A DNA stretch of 64,000 nucleotides from Sphingomonas natans (GCF_030546695.1 NZ_JAUOTP010000001.1:248001-312000), one strand, 5' to 3'. Shown: positions 44,007 through 54,061, counted from the first letter of the stretch. Made by a program: numbers and translations. Notes: generated from the letters alone by a model not told the origin.

Positions 44007-44013
44007 GGGCGAG

Positions 44014-44044
44014 GGGCGGGTGGGCCGCGAACGACCACCCGCCC
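44014..44044. terminator. Hairpin between convergent murA and Rid-family gene
   Basis: GGGCGGGTGG and CCACCCGCCC pair perfectly over ten bases around an 11-base loop, eight bases after the murA stop and just before the end of the opposite gene. There is no T-run, so it may be a weak or bidirectional terminator. Confidence 0.45.
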
Positions 44045-44051
44045 GCGCGCA

Positions 44052-44558
44052 TCACTTCACCTTGGCGGCGGTCACCTCGATCTCGACGAGGAAGTTCGGG
44101 CCGGCCAGCGCACTGACCTGAAACGCCGAACGCGCGACCGTGTTGGGGTTGCCGGGTACGTTGAAGAAGGTCTCGAACGCGGCGTTGACGCCGTCGAAGT
44201 CCATCTTGCCGAGCTTGGGATCGGGCGCGAGGAAGAGCGTCATCTTGATGATGTCCGACATCGCATAGCCGTGGCTCTCGACGATCTTCTTGATCTTGTT
44301 GAGCGTGCTCAGCGCCTGCGTCTTGGTGTCGCCGAAGTCGGCGATCGTCGTCGCCGGCTTGCTGGGATCGATCGGCGAGGCGAGCTGGCCGGACACGTAC
44401 AGCGTCGTCGCGCCTGCGGGCACCTCGACGCTTTCCAGAATGCGCGCGGGCTTGCCGTTGGTCGCGGGCAGCGTGTTGCGGGTGATGCCGGCCGCCGGCG
44501 CGGCGGTGGCGCCGAGCGCGGCAAGGGCGATGAGCGACGACGCGACGAGCTTGTTCAT
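44052..44558 (-). CDS. Exported Rid-family (YjgF/YER057c/UK114) protein
   Basis: A 168-residue protein with signal peptide MNKLVASSLIALAALGATAAPA followed by a Rid fold (VPAGATTLYVSGQLA, FGDTKTQALSTLNKIKKIVE, MSDIIKMTLFLAPD, SAFQVSALAGPNFLVEIEV). Cytosolic RidA uses an Arg in the VARLPKD-like segment to deaminate imines; here that place reads VSALAGP, without Arg, so imine deaminase activity is not expected. Export adds to the difference. The start at 44558 is preceded by GGAGG. It lies downstream of a TonB receptor gene beyond a strong terminator. Confidence 0.85.
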   Translation of the reverse strand: MNKLVASSLIALAALGATAAPAAGITRNTLPATNGKPARILESVEVPAGATTLYVSGQLASPIDPSKPATTIADFGDTKTQALSTLNKIKKIVESHGYAMSDIIKMTLFLAPDPKLGKMDFDGVNAAFETFFNVPGNPNTVARSAFQVSALAGPNFLVEIEVTAAKVK

Positions 44559-44639
44559 TGGGGAAGCCTCCTGGAAAAAATCGGAACCGGCGCGGCAGAG
44601 TGAAGCCCACTCGTTGCCGCGCCGCAATGGTGACGTACG

Positions 44640-44675
44640 AAAAAAGCCCGGGACGAGGCTTGCTCGTCCCGGGCC
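44640..44675 (-). terminator. Strong intrinsic terminator of the TonB receptor gene
   Basis: On the minus strand a 12-base-pair perfect stem (GCCCGGGACGAG/CTCGTCCCGGGC) with a five-base loop is followed by seven Ts. It starts 17 bases beyond the receptor stop. Confidence 0.9.
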
Positions 44676-44691
44676 GGGTATGACGGGAAGA

Positions 44692-47370
44692 TCAGAAGCG
44701 GACACCGATCTTTCCGTAATAATAGCCGCCCATCACGCCATAAGGCGAGCTGACCGGATATTTGGTGATGAAGGCCGTCGAGCTCGTCTCATACTGCGCG
44801 GCGCGGAACTCGTCCGGATATGCCTTCGGATATTTGTTGAGAAGATTGTTGGCGCCGATCGAGAATTTGATCGGGCCGAATTTAACGCTGGCTTCCAGAT
44901 CGGTGATGAAGGCCTTGCCCGCGCTGATATAATAAGCGCGGTTCGCATTGGTCGGGAAGGTCGTGAGGAACCCGCTATTCCCGTAATAGGATTCGCGCAG
45001 GTTGATCTCAAACCGGTCGAACGTCCACAAGGCGCCGGCCGTGGCGCGGATCTTGGGCGTCGTGTTGGTGATCTGCGACTGGGCATAGACGTCCAGGATC
45101 GCCGTCGACTGGTTCACGCCCGATGGCGGCGGGGCCACCTTCTTGATCTTGGTCTTGTTGTAATTAACGGCCAGCGACCAATCGACGCGCCCCATGCCGT
45201 CGATCGGGGTGAAATAATTGGCGAGGAAATCCAGGCCCGTGGTCTGCGTCTTCACGCCGTTGACGAAGCTGTTGACCGCAAGCGACCCCGACGCGCCGCC
45301 GTTGATCGTGCCGATCACCGAGGTGATGGGCACACCGTTGTTGAACAGCGCGGTCAAAACACTCGGGGAGATCGTGCCCGTGCAGGTGCCGCCGGCCGCA
45401 ACGAAGGCGGTATAAGCGGCCTGCACGTTCGTGGCGGAGGTGTAACCGCCTGGCAGGTATCGGCAGTTGTTCGAATAGCCGGTGAAGCCGCCGGACTGGA
45501 CGATCCGATCCCGGATCGTCAGGCGATACCCATCGAGAGTCACGGTCAGACGCGAGACGGGGTGCGCGACGATACCGCCGCTGAACGAAGTCGACTTTTC
45601 AGGCTTCAGGCCACCCAGACCAAGCGCGGCCGCGCCCGCCGAATTTGGTGCAAAGATGCCTGACAGCGACGAGACGCTGACATTGATGCCCGAGTAGAAG
45701 CCCTCCGCCAGAGTGGGTGCGCGAAAACCGGTCGAGACCGTGCCGCGCACGGCAAATTCGGGAACGATGTCGTAGCGGCTCGTCAGCTTGAAGACCGTCG
45801 TGTCGCCGAAATCCGAATAATGTTCGTGGCGCGCCGCACCGTCGATCAGCCAGGCCTCGACCGGCTTCACCGACACATCGACATATTGGGAGAAGTTGTT
45901 GCGGCTATTCACGCTTGCGTTGGACGGTGCGTAGCCGAAAAAGGATTGGATCCCGCCGCCCGGTGCCGCGGTGTTCGTGCTGACATAATAAGAGGCCAGT
46001 TCACCCGCGCGGAGCTGATATTCCTCCCAGCGATATTCGAGACCGCCAGCGACCGTGACAGGCCCAGCGAGGCCGACGTCGAATTCATGTGTCAGGTCCA
46101 AATTCGAAACAAATTGCGTCGAGATGAAGTCGCCGTTGTGAACATTGCGCGGCGTGAAGCCCGGTGAGGTGAGCGTCGACGTATCGTAGTAAAGCGCGGC
46201 GTTGGCCGAATTCTCGACGTAGATCTTGTTGACGTCGCGCGCATAGGTGGCGCTCAGGTCGACCGTCGTCGCCTCGAACGTCCCCTTGGCGCCGGCGGTT
46301 GCGGAATAATCGAGTTCGCGCAGCACTTCCTGCGGCGAAAAGCCCTGCGGGAACGGGATGTCGCCGGTCGGCACGGCAATGTTGGGCGACGCCGATTTGC
46401 CGAAGACGACGTTCGGGAGACGATAGTTCTGGAAAGTACGGCCGACGCGGCGCGAGATGCTGCCGAACGAATAGAGCTCGATATCCTTGAAGCCCGAATA
46501 ACCCCAATTGTAGAAGCCGTTGGTCAGCTCCATCCGGCCATCGCCGAAGATCCGGTTCACATAGGGATAGTTCGCGAAATTCTTGACTCCGGGATAGCGG
46601 GCGAGGATCGTCCGGCCACCGCTATTGCCGGTATTGGCGGCGGTGTTCAGCCCGGTATCGACGACGCGCGGATCCACGTCGCCGCGGAAGCTGTAATTGT
46701 GGAATTTGTACTCGCCGGTCAGCGACAGGAACATGTCCTCGATCGGAGCGATGCCGATATTGCCGGAGATGTGATATTGCTCGCCATCGCCTGCGAAATA
46801 TTGGCCGCCATCGATATTGATCGTGCCGCCATGATCGTTCTTCTTCAGGATGAAGTTCACGACGCCGGCGATCGCGTCCGTGCCGTACTGGGCGGCGGCG
46901 CCATCCTGCAGCACTTCGACATGATCGATCATGTCGCCCGGGATGAGGCCGAGATCGGGGGCCGCTCCGCCCGTCCAGACTGCATTGGTGACCGCGACAT
47001 TGGCGGTACCGTGACGACGCTTGCCATCGATCATGATCAAAGTGTGGTTCGGGCTGACGCCGCGCAGCTTGATCGACGGATGGAAGGCAGTCTGGTCGTT
47101 GCCGAACGCCTGTGCCTGGATCGACGGGATCTGCTGGGCAAGCGCCTGATTGAGATCCGGCTGGCCGACGCGACTGAGCGCATCGCTGCCGAGGATCTGG
47201 ATCGGCGCCGGGCTGTCGGAGGCCTTGAAGCCAGTCGTGCGCGTGCCGGTGACGATGATCGCGTCCGCGTCCGATGCGGCGCCCGATGTGGCTTGTGCGA
47301 ACGCGGCCTGGCCCGACGCCGCCAGCGCCATCGCCAGCGCACCGCGCGAAATAATCCCGATCTTCCTCAT
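44692..47370 (-). CDS. TonB-dependent outer-membrane receptor
   Basis: An 892-residue receptor that imports an unknown substrate with TonB-ExbBD energy. The signal peptide ends AAFAQA, the TonB box-like segment IIVTGTR follows, and the plug has SIKLRGVSPNHTLIMIDGKR and DHVEVLQDGAAAQYGTDAIA. The beta-barrel ends in ...YGKIGVRF with a terminal Phe. No regulator or anti-sigma gene is adjacent to suggest the substrate. A hairpin lies in its presumed 5' leader. Confidence 0.93.
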   Translation of the reverse strand: MRKIGIISRGALAMALAASGQAAFAQATSGAASDADAIIVTGTRTTGFKASDSPAPIQILGSDALSRVGQPDLNQALAQQIPSIQAQAFGNDQTAFHPSIKLRGVSPNHTLIMIDGKRRHGTANVAVTNAVWTGGAAPDLGLIPGDMIDHVEVLQDGAAAQYGTDAIAGVVNFILKKNDHGGTINIDGGQYFAGDGEQYHISGNIGIAPIEDMFLSLTGEYKFHNYSFRGDVDPRVVDTGLNTAANTGNSGGRTILARYPGVKNFANYPYVNRIFGDGRMELTNGFYNWGYSGFKDIELYSFGSISRRVGRTFQNYRLPNVVFGKSASPNIAVPTGDIPFPQGFSPQEVLRELDYSATAGAKGTFEATTVDLSATYARDVNKIYVENSANAALYYDTSTLTSPGFTPRNVHNGDFISTQFVSNLDLTHEFDVGLAGPVTVAGGLEYRWEEYQLRAGELASYYVSTNTAAPGGGIQSFFGYAPSNASVNSRNNFSQYVDVSVKPVEAWLIDGAARHEHYSDFGDTTVFKLTSRYDIVPEFAVRGTVSTGFRAPTLAEGFYSGINVSVSSLSGIFAPNSAGAAALGLGGLKPEKSTSFSGGIVAHPVSRLTVTLDGYRLTIRDRIVQSGGFTGYSNNCRYLPGGYTSATNVQAAYTAFVAAGGTCTGTISPSVLTALFNNGVPITSVIGTINGGASGSLAVNSFVNGVKTQTTGLDFLANYFTPIDGMGRVDWSLAVNYNKTKIKKVAPPPSGVNQSTAILDVYAQSQITNTTPKIRATAGALWTFDRFEINLRESYYGNSGFLTTFPTNANRAYYISAGKAFITDLEASVKFGPIKFSIGANNLLNKYPKAYPDEFRAAQYETSSTAFITKYPVSSPYGVMGGYYYGKIGVRF

Positions 47371-47442
47371 AGTAATCCCCCGTTGAGCCTAAGGCCTTTC
47401 CAGGACATCCCCAATCGTCGGCACGACAGCCGATCTCTATCG

Positions 47443-47462
47443 CGCACCAGCCCCCTGGTGCG
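47443..47462 (-). promoter_or_regulatory. Hairpin in the leader of the TonB receptor gene
   Basis: CGCACCAG and CTGGTGCG pair perfectly over eight bases around a four-base loop (GGGG on the minus strand), about 73 bases upstream of the receptor start. It may be a leader RNA element or an operator. The rest of the 204-base gap (47371-47574) shows no gene or recognised riboswitch. Confidence 0.35.
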
Positions 47463-47574
47463 GTGTAAAATAGCAGCTACATATACGACAACTCAAGCTA
47501 TCTAAACTTCCCGATCCCGCAAGCAAGTCCAGAGTCAGCTACGATCAAGCTCGTCGATTCCTCGCTCGATTGTG

Positions 47575-48186
47575 TCATATCCGCAACAATTCTTTAGACA
47601 TAGGAACGAAGCAAACCGATATGTCTCCGCATCGCTGCGAGATCGGCTCTCCCGCGACATAGTCGTGGCGCGCATAGAACGGGACGCCCGGCAAAGTTGC
47701 CATCAGCGCGGTACGCGTGAAGCCGGCATTGCGCGCACGATCCTCGCAGGCGGCAAGCAAGGCAGCGCCCACGCCGCGGCGGGCGGCCTCGGGCGCGACG
47801 AAGAAGGCGCGGATGCGCGCGGCATCGCTGGCGGGATCGAGGAAGCCCGGCGTCCGCGCCGCAAAGCGATCGCCGCCGAACAAGGTCCGCTGGCGGCTCC
47901 AGCCTCCGCAGCCGAGCAATTGCCCGTCCTGCTCGACGAGGAGATACGTGCCGTCATCGACGAGATCGGTATCGACGCCGAAGACATGCGAGATCGCCGC
48001 CTCGGTCTCCTCTTCGGAATAGAAGCCGCGGCTCAGAATGCGCGCAGAGACGGCGATCAGCGATTCGAGCGCCGGAACCTCATCGCGACGCGCGGGGCGG
48101 ATCGTCAGCCCGGACGCGATCCAGGGCGCCTCGACCATCATTTCGGACGAGCGCGCACCGGTCGCGGGCCGATTGCCCGACCACAT
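47575..48186 (-). CDS. GNAT-family N-acetyltransferase
   Basis: A 203-residue acetyl-CoA-dependent transferase. LTIRPARRDEVPALESLI opens the fold and IRAFFVAPEAARRGVGAALL is the acetyl-CoA loop (R/QxxGxG/A type: RRGVGA). The middle part YLLVEQDGQLLGCGGWSR is typical of stand-alone GNATs. The acceptor is unknown. ATG codons at 48141 and 48138 may be the true start. The 228-base gap toward purA contains nothing recognised. Confidence 0.85.
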   Translation of the reverse strand: MWSGNRPATGARSSEMMVEAPWIASGLTIRPARRDEVPALESLIAVSARILSRGFYSEEETEAAISHVFGVDTDLVDDGTYLLVEQDGQLLGCGGWSRQRTLFGGDRFAARTPGFLDPASDAARIRAFFVAPEAARRGVGAALLAACEDRARNAGFTRTALMATLPGVPFYARHDYVAGEPISQRCGDISVCFVPMSKELLRI

Positions 48187-48414
48187 CGGATAGCCCCTGC
48201 AGCATTGGTCCGATCGATCACGACGTCACTTCCCCTGGTCAGGCGCGTCCCCCGAAGCGCCCAGCTGACGATCCGCGAGCTTTGGGCTTCGCGCTGTCAT
48301 CCAAGGGTAATCAATCCCAATCGACCCGACACCGCAAGAGGCGACGCCTATCTAGCCGCTTATTGCTCGAAAGCGCCGCGGCACCGGCATGTAGCGCCGC
48401 TTTTCGGCCTGCGA

Positions 48415-49704
48415 TCAATCCCGGAAGGGATCCCGCACGAGAATCGTGTCTTCGCGCTCCGGGCTGGTCGAGACGAGCGACACCGGGCAGCCGATCAGCT
48501 CCTCGATCCGACGGATATATTTGATCGCGGGGGCCGGCAGATCCGCCCAGCTGCGCGCGCCATAGGTGGATTCGGACCAACCGGGGATCGTCTCATAGAC
48601 GGGCTCGGCCAGCGCCTGATCGCGCGCATGCGGGGGGAGATAATCGTAATCGCGCCCGGCAAGCTTGTAGCCGACGCAGATCTTGAGCCGGTCGAACCCG
48701 TCGAGGACGTCGAGCTTGGTCAAGGCGATGCCGGTGATGCCGGAGACGGCGACCGCCTGGCGGACGAGCACCGAATCGAACCAGCCGCAGCGCCGCTTGC
48801 GCCCCGTGACCGTCCCGAATTCGTGGCCGCGCGTGCCGAGCCGCTCGCCGACATCATTGGCCTGCTCGGTCGGGAAGGGGCCGCCGCCGACGCGCGTCGT
48901 ATAGGCCTTGGTGATCCCCAGCACGAAGCCGGCCGCCGAAGGACCCATGCCCGAGCCGCCCGCCGCGGTGCCCGCGATCGTGTTCGACGAGGTGACGAAC
49001 GGATAGGTGCCGTGATCGACATCGAGCAATACGCCCTGCGCGCCTTCGAACAGGATCCGCCGGCCGCGCGCGCTCGCCTCGTCCAGCGTCCGCCAGACGG
49101 GGCGGGCATAAGGTAGCAGGAAGGTGGCGACCTCGCGCAGATCCGCCATCAGCGTCTCGCGATCGACCGGCGGCTGGCCGAAACCGGCGCGCAGTGCATC
49201 ATGGTGCGCGCACAGGCGATCGAGCTGGGGGCCGAGATCGTCCAGATGCGCCAGATCGCAGACGCGGATCGCGCGGCGGCCGACCTTGTCCTCGTAAGCC
49301 GGGCCGATGCCGCGCCGCGTGGTGCCGATCTTGCCCGCACCGCTCGCATCCTCGCGCAGACCATCGAGATCGCGGTGCAGCGGGAGGATGAGCGGGCAGG
49401 TCTCGGCGACCTGCAAGGTCTCCGGACTGATCTTGACGCCCTGACCCTCGAGCTTGGCGACCTCATCACGGAAGTGCCAGGGATCGAGGACGACGCCATT
49501 GCCGATCACCGACAAGGTGCCGCGGACGATGCCCGATGGCAGCAGGCTCAGCTTGTAGACCTGATCGCCGACGACGAGCGTGTGGCCGGCATTGTGGCCG
49601 CCCTGGAAGCGCACGACGACATCGGCGCGGCTGGCGAGCCAGTCGACGATCTTGCCCTTGCCCTCATCGCCCCACTGGGCGCCGATGACGGTCACGTTAG
49701 CCAT
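48415..49704 (-). CDS. purA: Adenylosuccinate synthetase
   Basis: Joins IMP and aspartate using GTP in AMP synthesis. The GTP loop [43 protein letters not shown] and [20 protein letters not shown]-type segments are intact. Length 429 residues is normal. It is the last gene of the serC-serA-hisZ-purA run, 196 bases after hisZ; that gap may hold its own promoter, but none is obvious. Confidence 0.97.
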   Translation of the reverse strand: MANVTVIGAQWGDEGKGKIVDWLASRADVVVRFQGGHNAGHTLVVGDQVYKLSLLPSGIVRGTLSVIGNGVVLDPWHFRDEVAKLEGQGVKISPETLQVAETCPLILPLHRDLDGLREDASGAGKIGTTRRGIGPAYEDKVGRRAIRVCDLAHLDDLGPQLDRLCAHHDALRAGFGQPPVDRETLMADLREVATFLLPYARPVWRTLDEASARGRRILFEGAQGVLLDVDHGTYPFVTSSNTIAGTAAGGSGMGPSAAGFVLGITKAYTTRVGGGPFPTEQANDVGERLGTRGHEFGTVTGRKRRCGWFDSVLVRQAVAVSGITGIALTKLDVLDGFDRLKICVGYKLAGRDYDYLPPHARDQALAEPVYETIPGWSESTYGARSWADLPAPAIKYIRRIEELIGCPVSLVSTSPEREDTILVRDPFRD

Positions 49705-49900
49705 GGATATGAGTCTCCGCCTGCCGAAGCGGATCCGGATCGCCCTTCGACAGGACTCGACGATCGGACGGGACAGGATCTGCGCGCGGCAGTGCGGGGG
49801 CGCCAGTGCCGGGCGGGGGCAGCGGTGTCAAGGAACCGGAGCGCGCGGGACGAGGACGAAACGACCTCGCTCGGGAAGAACAGGAGCGAATCGCGGGTTG

Positions 49901-51010
49901 TCAGAAAGCGCGCGGGCCGTCCGTTTCGAGGATGTGCGAGCAATCGGCGGGGGCGTCGTCCTCGCCGAGCGCGGCGATCGTCGTCCAGCCTTCGGAGCGG
50001 AGACGCGCCGCGGTCGCCGCGTCGTGGCCGAGCGCGAGGAATATACGCCGCGCGGGTTCGGTGCCGAGGCCGATATCGACCAGCGGATCGAGATAGAGCG
50101 AGAAGCCGATCGCCGGCTCCTCGGTGCCGTCGTCATGCATCAGCGCGTAGCTGCCGCCCCGGCCGATCTCTCCGGTCAGCCCCTCGCCAAACAAGGAGAA
50201 GCCGATCCAGCTCTGATATTCGAAGCCGTGGCGCTCGGTGGGATCGAGCGTGAGCGTGGCGCGCGTGCCGATCGCGGCGGCGATCTGCTCGATGGCGAGC
50301 AGGCGGCTGTCGAGGATCTCGAGGCCGTTCAGGCTGCGGAGCTTCGAGAGGGCGGTGTCGATCGGGCCGCAGGCGGAGAGCAGGGGCAGATAGGCCTCGG
50401 CGCCGGCCGCGGCCAGCGCGCCGGCATCCTTGGCGTCGAGCAATTCGCGCACCTCATCGGCGCGGCTGGCGGGCAACGGCAAGGCGCCGGACGCGAGCGT
50501 ATCGACGAGATCGGGCAAGGTGAGGTCGATCGTCACATCGGTGACGCCGGCCGCCGCGAGCGCATCGAGCGCGACGTTAAGGATCTCGATCGCGGCGGCG
50601 ACGGTGTCGCGGCCGATCAGTTCGGCGCCGACCTGGGCGAGTTCGCGTTCGGGGCGAAGCTGAGTCGCGCGCAGCTTCACGACCTGGCCGCCATAGGCCA
50701 AGCGCAGCGGGCGGGGTGCGTGCGAGAGGCGCGTGGCGGCGATGCGCCCGACCTGCGCGGTCATGTCGGGGCGGAGCGCGAGCATGCGCTGCGAGACGGG
50801 ATCGACCATCCGCAGCAGATCCTGCGCACGCGCGGCCTTCAACCGACCGACGAGGCTCTCCTCGAATTCGGCGAGCGGCGGCGAGACGCGCGCATAACCG
50901 TGCCGGCCGATCGCGACGATCGTGCGGTGCATGAGCCGCGATGCCGCTTCCGCGCTGGGCGGGAGGCGATCGCGAAGCCCTTCGGGGAGGAGGCCGGCGG
51001 GGATGGTCAT
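49901..51010 (-). CDS. hisZ: ATP phosphoribosyltransferase regulatory subunit HisZ
   Basis: A HisRS paralogue without tRNA-charging function that activates the short form of HisG at the first step of histidine synthesis. The class II-synthetase fold is seen in LLRMVDPVSQRMLALRPDMT (motif 2 region), LRLAYGGQVVKLRATQLRPERE and GRGGSYALMHDDG. At 369 residues it is shorter than HisS and lacks an anticodon-binding domain. Its presence predicts a short HisG elsewhere in the genome. Confidence 0.9.
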   Translation of the reverse strand: MTIPAGLLPEGLRDRLPPSAEAASRLMHRTIVAIGRHGYARVSPPLAEFEESLVGRLKAARAQDLLRMVDPVSQRMLALRPDMTAQVGRIAATRLSHAPRPLRLAYGGQVVKLRATQLRPERELAQVGAELIGRDTVAAAIEILNVALDALAAAGVTDVTIDLTLPDLVDTLASGALPLPASRADEVRELLDAKDAGALAAAGAEAYLPLLSACGPIDTALSKLRSLNGLEILDSRLLAIEQIAAAIGTRATLTLDPTERHGFEYQSWIGFSLFGEGLTGEIGRGGSYALMHDDGTEEPAIGFSLYLDPLVDIGLGTEPARRIFLALGHDAATAARLRSEGWTTIAALGEDDAPADCSHILETDGPRAF

Positions 51011-51068
51011 ATCGCGAGGCGCTTTAGCGTCGTTTCACGGGCATGCTACCCGCGATCGACGGTTTTAT

Positions 51069-51146
51069 CCGTTGGTCCTGAGCCTGTCGAAGGACTGTCC
51101 TTCCTGGAAAGAAGGACGATGCTTCGACAAGCTCAGCATGAACGGG
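51069..51146. repeat. REP-like palindromic repeat, class A copy 6
   Basis: Arms GTCCTGAGCCTGTCGAAGGA and GCTTCGACAAGCTCAGCAT, centre CTTCCTGGAAAGAAGGAC with its own inverted symmetry. Located between serA and hisZ, which are read in the same direction, so it may modulate read-through. Confidence 0.9.
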
Positions 51147-51161
51147 TGGGTGGGGAGGGGC

Positions 51162-52736
51162 CTAGAAGCTCAGCGCTTTCACGAACTTCACGCCCGGCAG
51201 CGCGCGCAGCTTCTCGAGCGCGGGGCCGACCGGCTGGTCGACCGAGAGCAAGAGAACCGCTTCGCCACCGGCGGCGCGGCGGCCGAGGTGGAAGGTGCCG
51301 ATGTTGATGCTCGCTTCGCCGAGCGTCGTGCCGAGCCGACCGATGAAGCCGGGGGCGTCCTCGTTGACGATATAGAGCATTTCGCCCGCGAGATCCGCCT
51401 CGACCTTCACGCCGAAGATTTCGACCAGGCGCGGCTCGGCATTGGCGAAGAGCGTCCCCGCGACCGAGCGTTCGCCGTTCGGGGTGCCGACAGTGACGCG
51501 GACCAGCGTATGGTAATCGCCCTCGCGATCGTGGCGCACTTCGCGCACGTCGAGCCCGCGCTCCTTGGCGAGGAACGGCGCGTTGACCATGTTCACGGTC
51601 TGCGAATAGACGCCCATCAGCCCGGCGAGCACCGCGCCGGTGATCGGCTTCTGGTTGAGCTCGGCGGCGGCGCCCTCGACTTCGATCGCGACCGACTGGA
51701 TCGCATCGCCCTGCAACTGGCCGACGAGGCGGCCGAGCCGCTCGGCGAGCGCCATATAGGGCTTGAGCTTGGGCGCTTCCTCGGCCGAGAGGCTCGGCAT
51801 GTTGAGCGCGTTGGTGACGCCGCCCGACATGAGGAAATCGGCCATCTGTTCGGCGACCTGGATGGCGACGTTGACCTGCGCTTCGGACGTGGAGGCGCCG
51901 AGGTGGGGCGTCGAGATGAAGTTGGGCGTGCCGAACAAGGGGCTCGCCTCGGCGGGTTCCTTGGCGAACACGTCCAGCGCGGCGCCGCCGACATGGCCGC
52001 TGTCGAGCGCGGCCTTCAGCGCCTCCTCGTCGATCAGCCCGCCGCGCGCGCAATTGATGATGCGCACACCCTTCTTGGTCTTGGCGAGATTCTCGGCCGA
52101 AAGGATGTTGCGCGTCTGATCGGTCAGCGGCGTGTGGAGCGTGATGAAGTCGGCGCGCGCGAGCAACTCATCGAGCGTGGCCTTCTCGACGCCCATTTCC
52201 AGCGCGCGCTCGGGCGTCAGGAACGGATCGTAGGCGACGACCTTCATCTTCAGCCCGCGCGCGCGATCGGCGACGATCGAGCCGATATTGCCCGCACCGA
52301 TCAGGCCGAGCGTCTTGGACGTGACCTCGACACCCATGAAGCGGTTCTTCTCCCACTTGCCCGCCTGCGTAGACTTGTCGGCCTCGGGCAGATCGCGGGC
52401 CAGCGCGAACATAAGCGCGATGGCGTGCTCGGCGGTCGTGATCGAATTGCCGAAGGGGGTGTTCATGACGACGACGCCTGCGGCCGAGGCCGAGGGGATG
52501 TCGACATTGTCAACGCCGATGCCGGCGCGGCCGACGACCTTGAGGTTCTTCGCGGCGGCGAGGACGTCCTTGGTGACCTTGGTCGAGGAGCGGATCGCGA
52601 GCCCGTCATACTCGCCAATCATCGCGATCAGCTCGTCCTTGGTCTTGCCGGTAATCTCATCAACCTGCACGCCGCGCTCGCGGAAGATCTTGGCGGCGAG
52701 GGGATCCATCTTGTCGGAAATCAGTACCTTGGGCAT
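51162..52736 (-). CDS. serA: D-3-phosphoglycerate dehydrogenase
   Basis: First step of serine synthesis. The NAD Rossmann motif GLIGAGNIGSIVADRARGL, the catalytic Arg/Glu/His region (INCARGGLIDEEAL, and HLGASTSEAQVNVA) and the substrate domain VVGRAGIGVDNVDIPSA are present. After the catalytic part come an allosteric substrate-binding domain and a C-terminal ACT domain (VNEDAPGFIGRLGTTLGEAS), as in long SerA enzymes feedback-controlled by serine. 524 residues. serC lies upstream on the same strand. Confidence 0.97.
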   Translation of the reverse strand: MPKVLISDKMDPLAAKIFRERGVQVDEITGKTKDELIAMIGEYDGLAIRSSTKVTKDVLAAAKNLKVVGRAGIGVDNVDIPSASAAGVVVMNTPFGNSITTAEHAIALMFALARDLPEADKSTQAGKWEKNRFMGVEVTSKTLGLIGAGNIGSIVADRARGLKMKVVAYDPFLTPERALEMGVEKATLDELLARADFITLHTPLTDQTRNILSAENLAKTKKGVRIINCARGGLIDEEALKAALDSGHVGGAALDVFAKEPAEASPLFGTPNFISTPHLGASTSEAQVNVAIQVAEQMADFLMSGGVTNALNMPSLSAEEAPKLKPYMALAERLGRLVGQLQGDAIQSVAIEVEGAAAELNQKPITGAVLAGLMGVYSQTVNMVNAPFLAKERGLDVREVRHDREGDYHTLVRVTVGTPNGERSVAGTLFANAEPRLVEIFGVKVEADLAGEMLYIVNEDAPGFIGRLGTTLGEASINIGTFHLGRRAAGGEAVLLLSVDQPVGPALEKLRALPGVKFVKALSF

Positions 52737-52768
52737 GGCTGTTCCTAAGGGAATAAAAGTAGAATGGT

Positions 52769-52846
52769 GTGCTCCGGCGCAGGCCGGAGCGCTGGACGAT
52801 CGAGTGTGTTCGGGTGCCTACAGCGCTCCGGCCTTCGCCGGAGCAC
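52769..52846. repeat. Double-hairpin palindromic repeat, class C copy 1
   Basis: Two perfect eight-base-pair hairpins: GCTCCGGC-GCAG-GCCGGAGC and GCTCCGGC-CTTC-GCCGGAGC, separated by about 35 bases. The two arms can also pair with each other. It lies between serC and serA and may tune expression of serA relative to serC. Confidence 0.9.
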
Positions 52847-52856
52847 GGCGGGGCCG

Positions 52857-54056
52857 TCAGCCGCGTGCGGCGTGGAAGGCCCAGTCGAGCCAGGGGCCGA
52901 GCGCCTCGATGTCGGCGGTCTCGACCGTGGCGCCGCACCAGACGCGAAGCCCCGGAGGCGCATCGCGATAGCCGGCGACGTCGTATGCGGCGTCCTCGGC
53001 TTCCAGCAGGCTGGCGATCTTCTTGACGAGCGCGAGCTGCGCTTCCTCGTCGAGCCCTTCGACCGCGGACGGCGCGAACTTGAGGCAGACGCTCGTGTTC
53101 GAGCGCGTCGCCGGATCGACCGCGAGATGCTCGATCCACGGCGTCTTTTCCACCCAAGCGTCGAGCGCGCGGGCATTGGCATCTGCCCGCTCGATGAGCG
53201 CAGAGAGGCCACCCTGACCCAAAGCCCATTCGAGGCTCCAGATCACGTCCTCGACCGCGAGCATCGAGGGCGTGTTGATCGTGTCGCCCTTGAAGATCGA
53301 GGCGTTGAACTTGCCGCCCTTCGTCATGCGGAAGATCTTGGGGAGCGGCCAGGCGGGCTGATAGCTTTCGAGCCGCTCGATGGCGCGAGGTCCCAAGACA
53401 AGCACGCCGTGGCCGCCTTCGCCGCCGAGAACCTTCTGCCACGAGAAGGTCGTCACATCGAGCTTGTCCCACGGCAGGTCCGCCGCGAACACGCCCGAGG
53501 TCGCATCGCAGATCGAGAGGCCGGCGCGATCGTCGGCGATCCAGTCGCCGTTCGGCACGCGCACGCCCGAAGTGGTGCCGTTCCAGGTAAAGACGACGTC
53601 GGTCGACCAATCGGTCGCGGCGAGATCGGGAATTTCGCCATAGCCGGCCTTGACGACCTTCGCGTCGATCTTGAGCTGCTTGACGACATCGGTGACCCAA
53701 CCTTCGCCGAAGCTCTCCCACGCCATCATCGTCGCGGGGCGGGCGCCGAGCATCGACCAGAGCGCCATCTCGACCGCACCGGTATCGGAGGCAGGGACTA
53801 TGCCGAGGACGTGCGTGTCGGGGATGCCGAGGATGCGCTTGGTCAGCTCCATCGCATGGACGATGCGGCTCTTGCCGATCTTGGAGCGATGCGAGCGGCC
53901 GAGGCTGGCGGTGGCGAGCCCGTCGGCATGCCAGCCGGGCGGCTTGGCGCAGGGGCCGGAAGAGAAGAAGGGGCGGGCCGGCTTGAGATCCGGCTTGTCC
54001 GGAAGCGCGGAAGTCGCGGCGGCCAACGTGGCAGCCGAAGTGGCAATATCAGTCAT
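52857..54056 (-). CDS. serC: Phosphoserine aminotransferase
   Basis: PLP enzyme converting 3-phosphohydroxypyruvate to phosphoserine. [15 protein letters not shown] and [14 protein letters not shown] open the protein, and the PLP Lys lies in [16 protein letters not shown]. This 399-residue sequence is the alphaproteobacterial SerC type rather than the shorter enterobacterial type. The start at 54056 is preceded by a hairpin that contains GAGGAG. Together with serA it makes the serine pathway except for the phosphatase. Confidence 0.96.
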   Translation of the reverse strand: MTDIATSAATLAAATSALPDKPDLKPARPFFSSGPCAKPPGWHADGLATASLGRSHRSKIGKSRIVHAMELTKRILGIPDTHVLGIVPASDTGAVEMALWSMLGARPATMMAWESFGEGWVTDVVKQLKIDAKVVKAGYGEIPDLAATDWSTDVVFTWNGTTSGVRVPNGDWIADDRAGLSICDATSGVFAADLPWDKLDVTTFSWQKVLGGEGGHGVLVLGPRAIERLESYQPAWPLPKIFRMTKGGKFNASIFKGDTINTPSMLAVEDVIWSLEWALGQGGLSALIERADANARALDAWVEKTPWIEHLAVDPATRSNTSVCLKFAPSAVEGLDEEAQLALVKKIASLLEAEDAAYDVAGYRDAPPGLRVWCGATVETADIEALGPWLDWAFHAARG

Positions 54057-54061
54057 GTAGA

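Noticed and set aside
47371-47574. Cobalamin riboswitch upstream of the TonB receptor
   Set aside because: I looked for the conserved B12-box sequence and did not see it on the minus strand.
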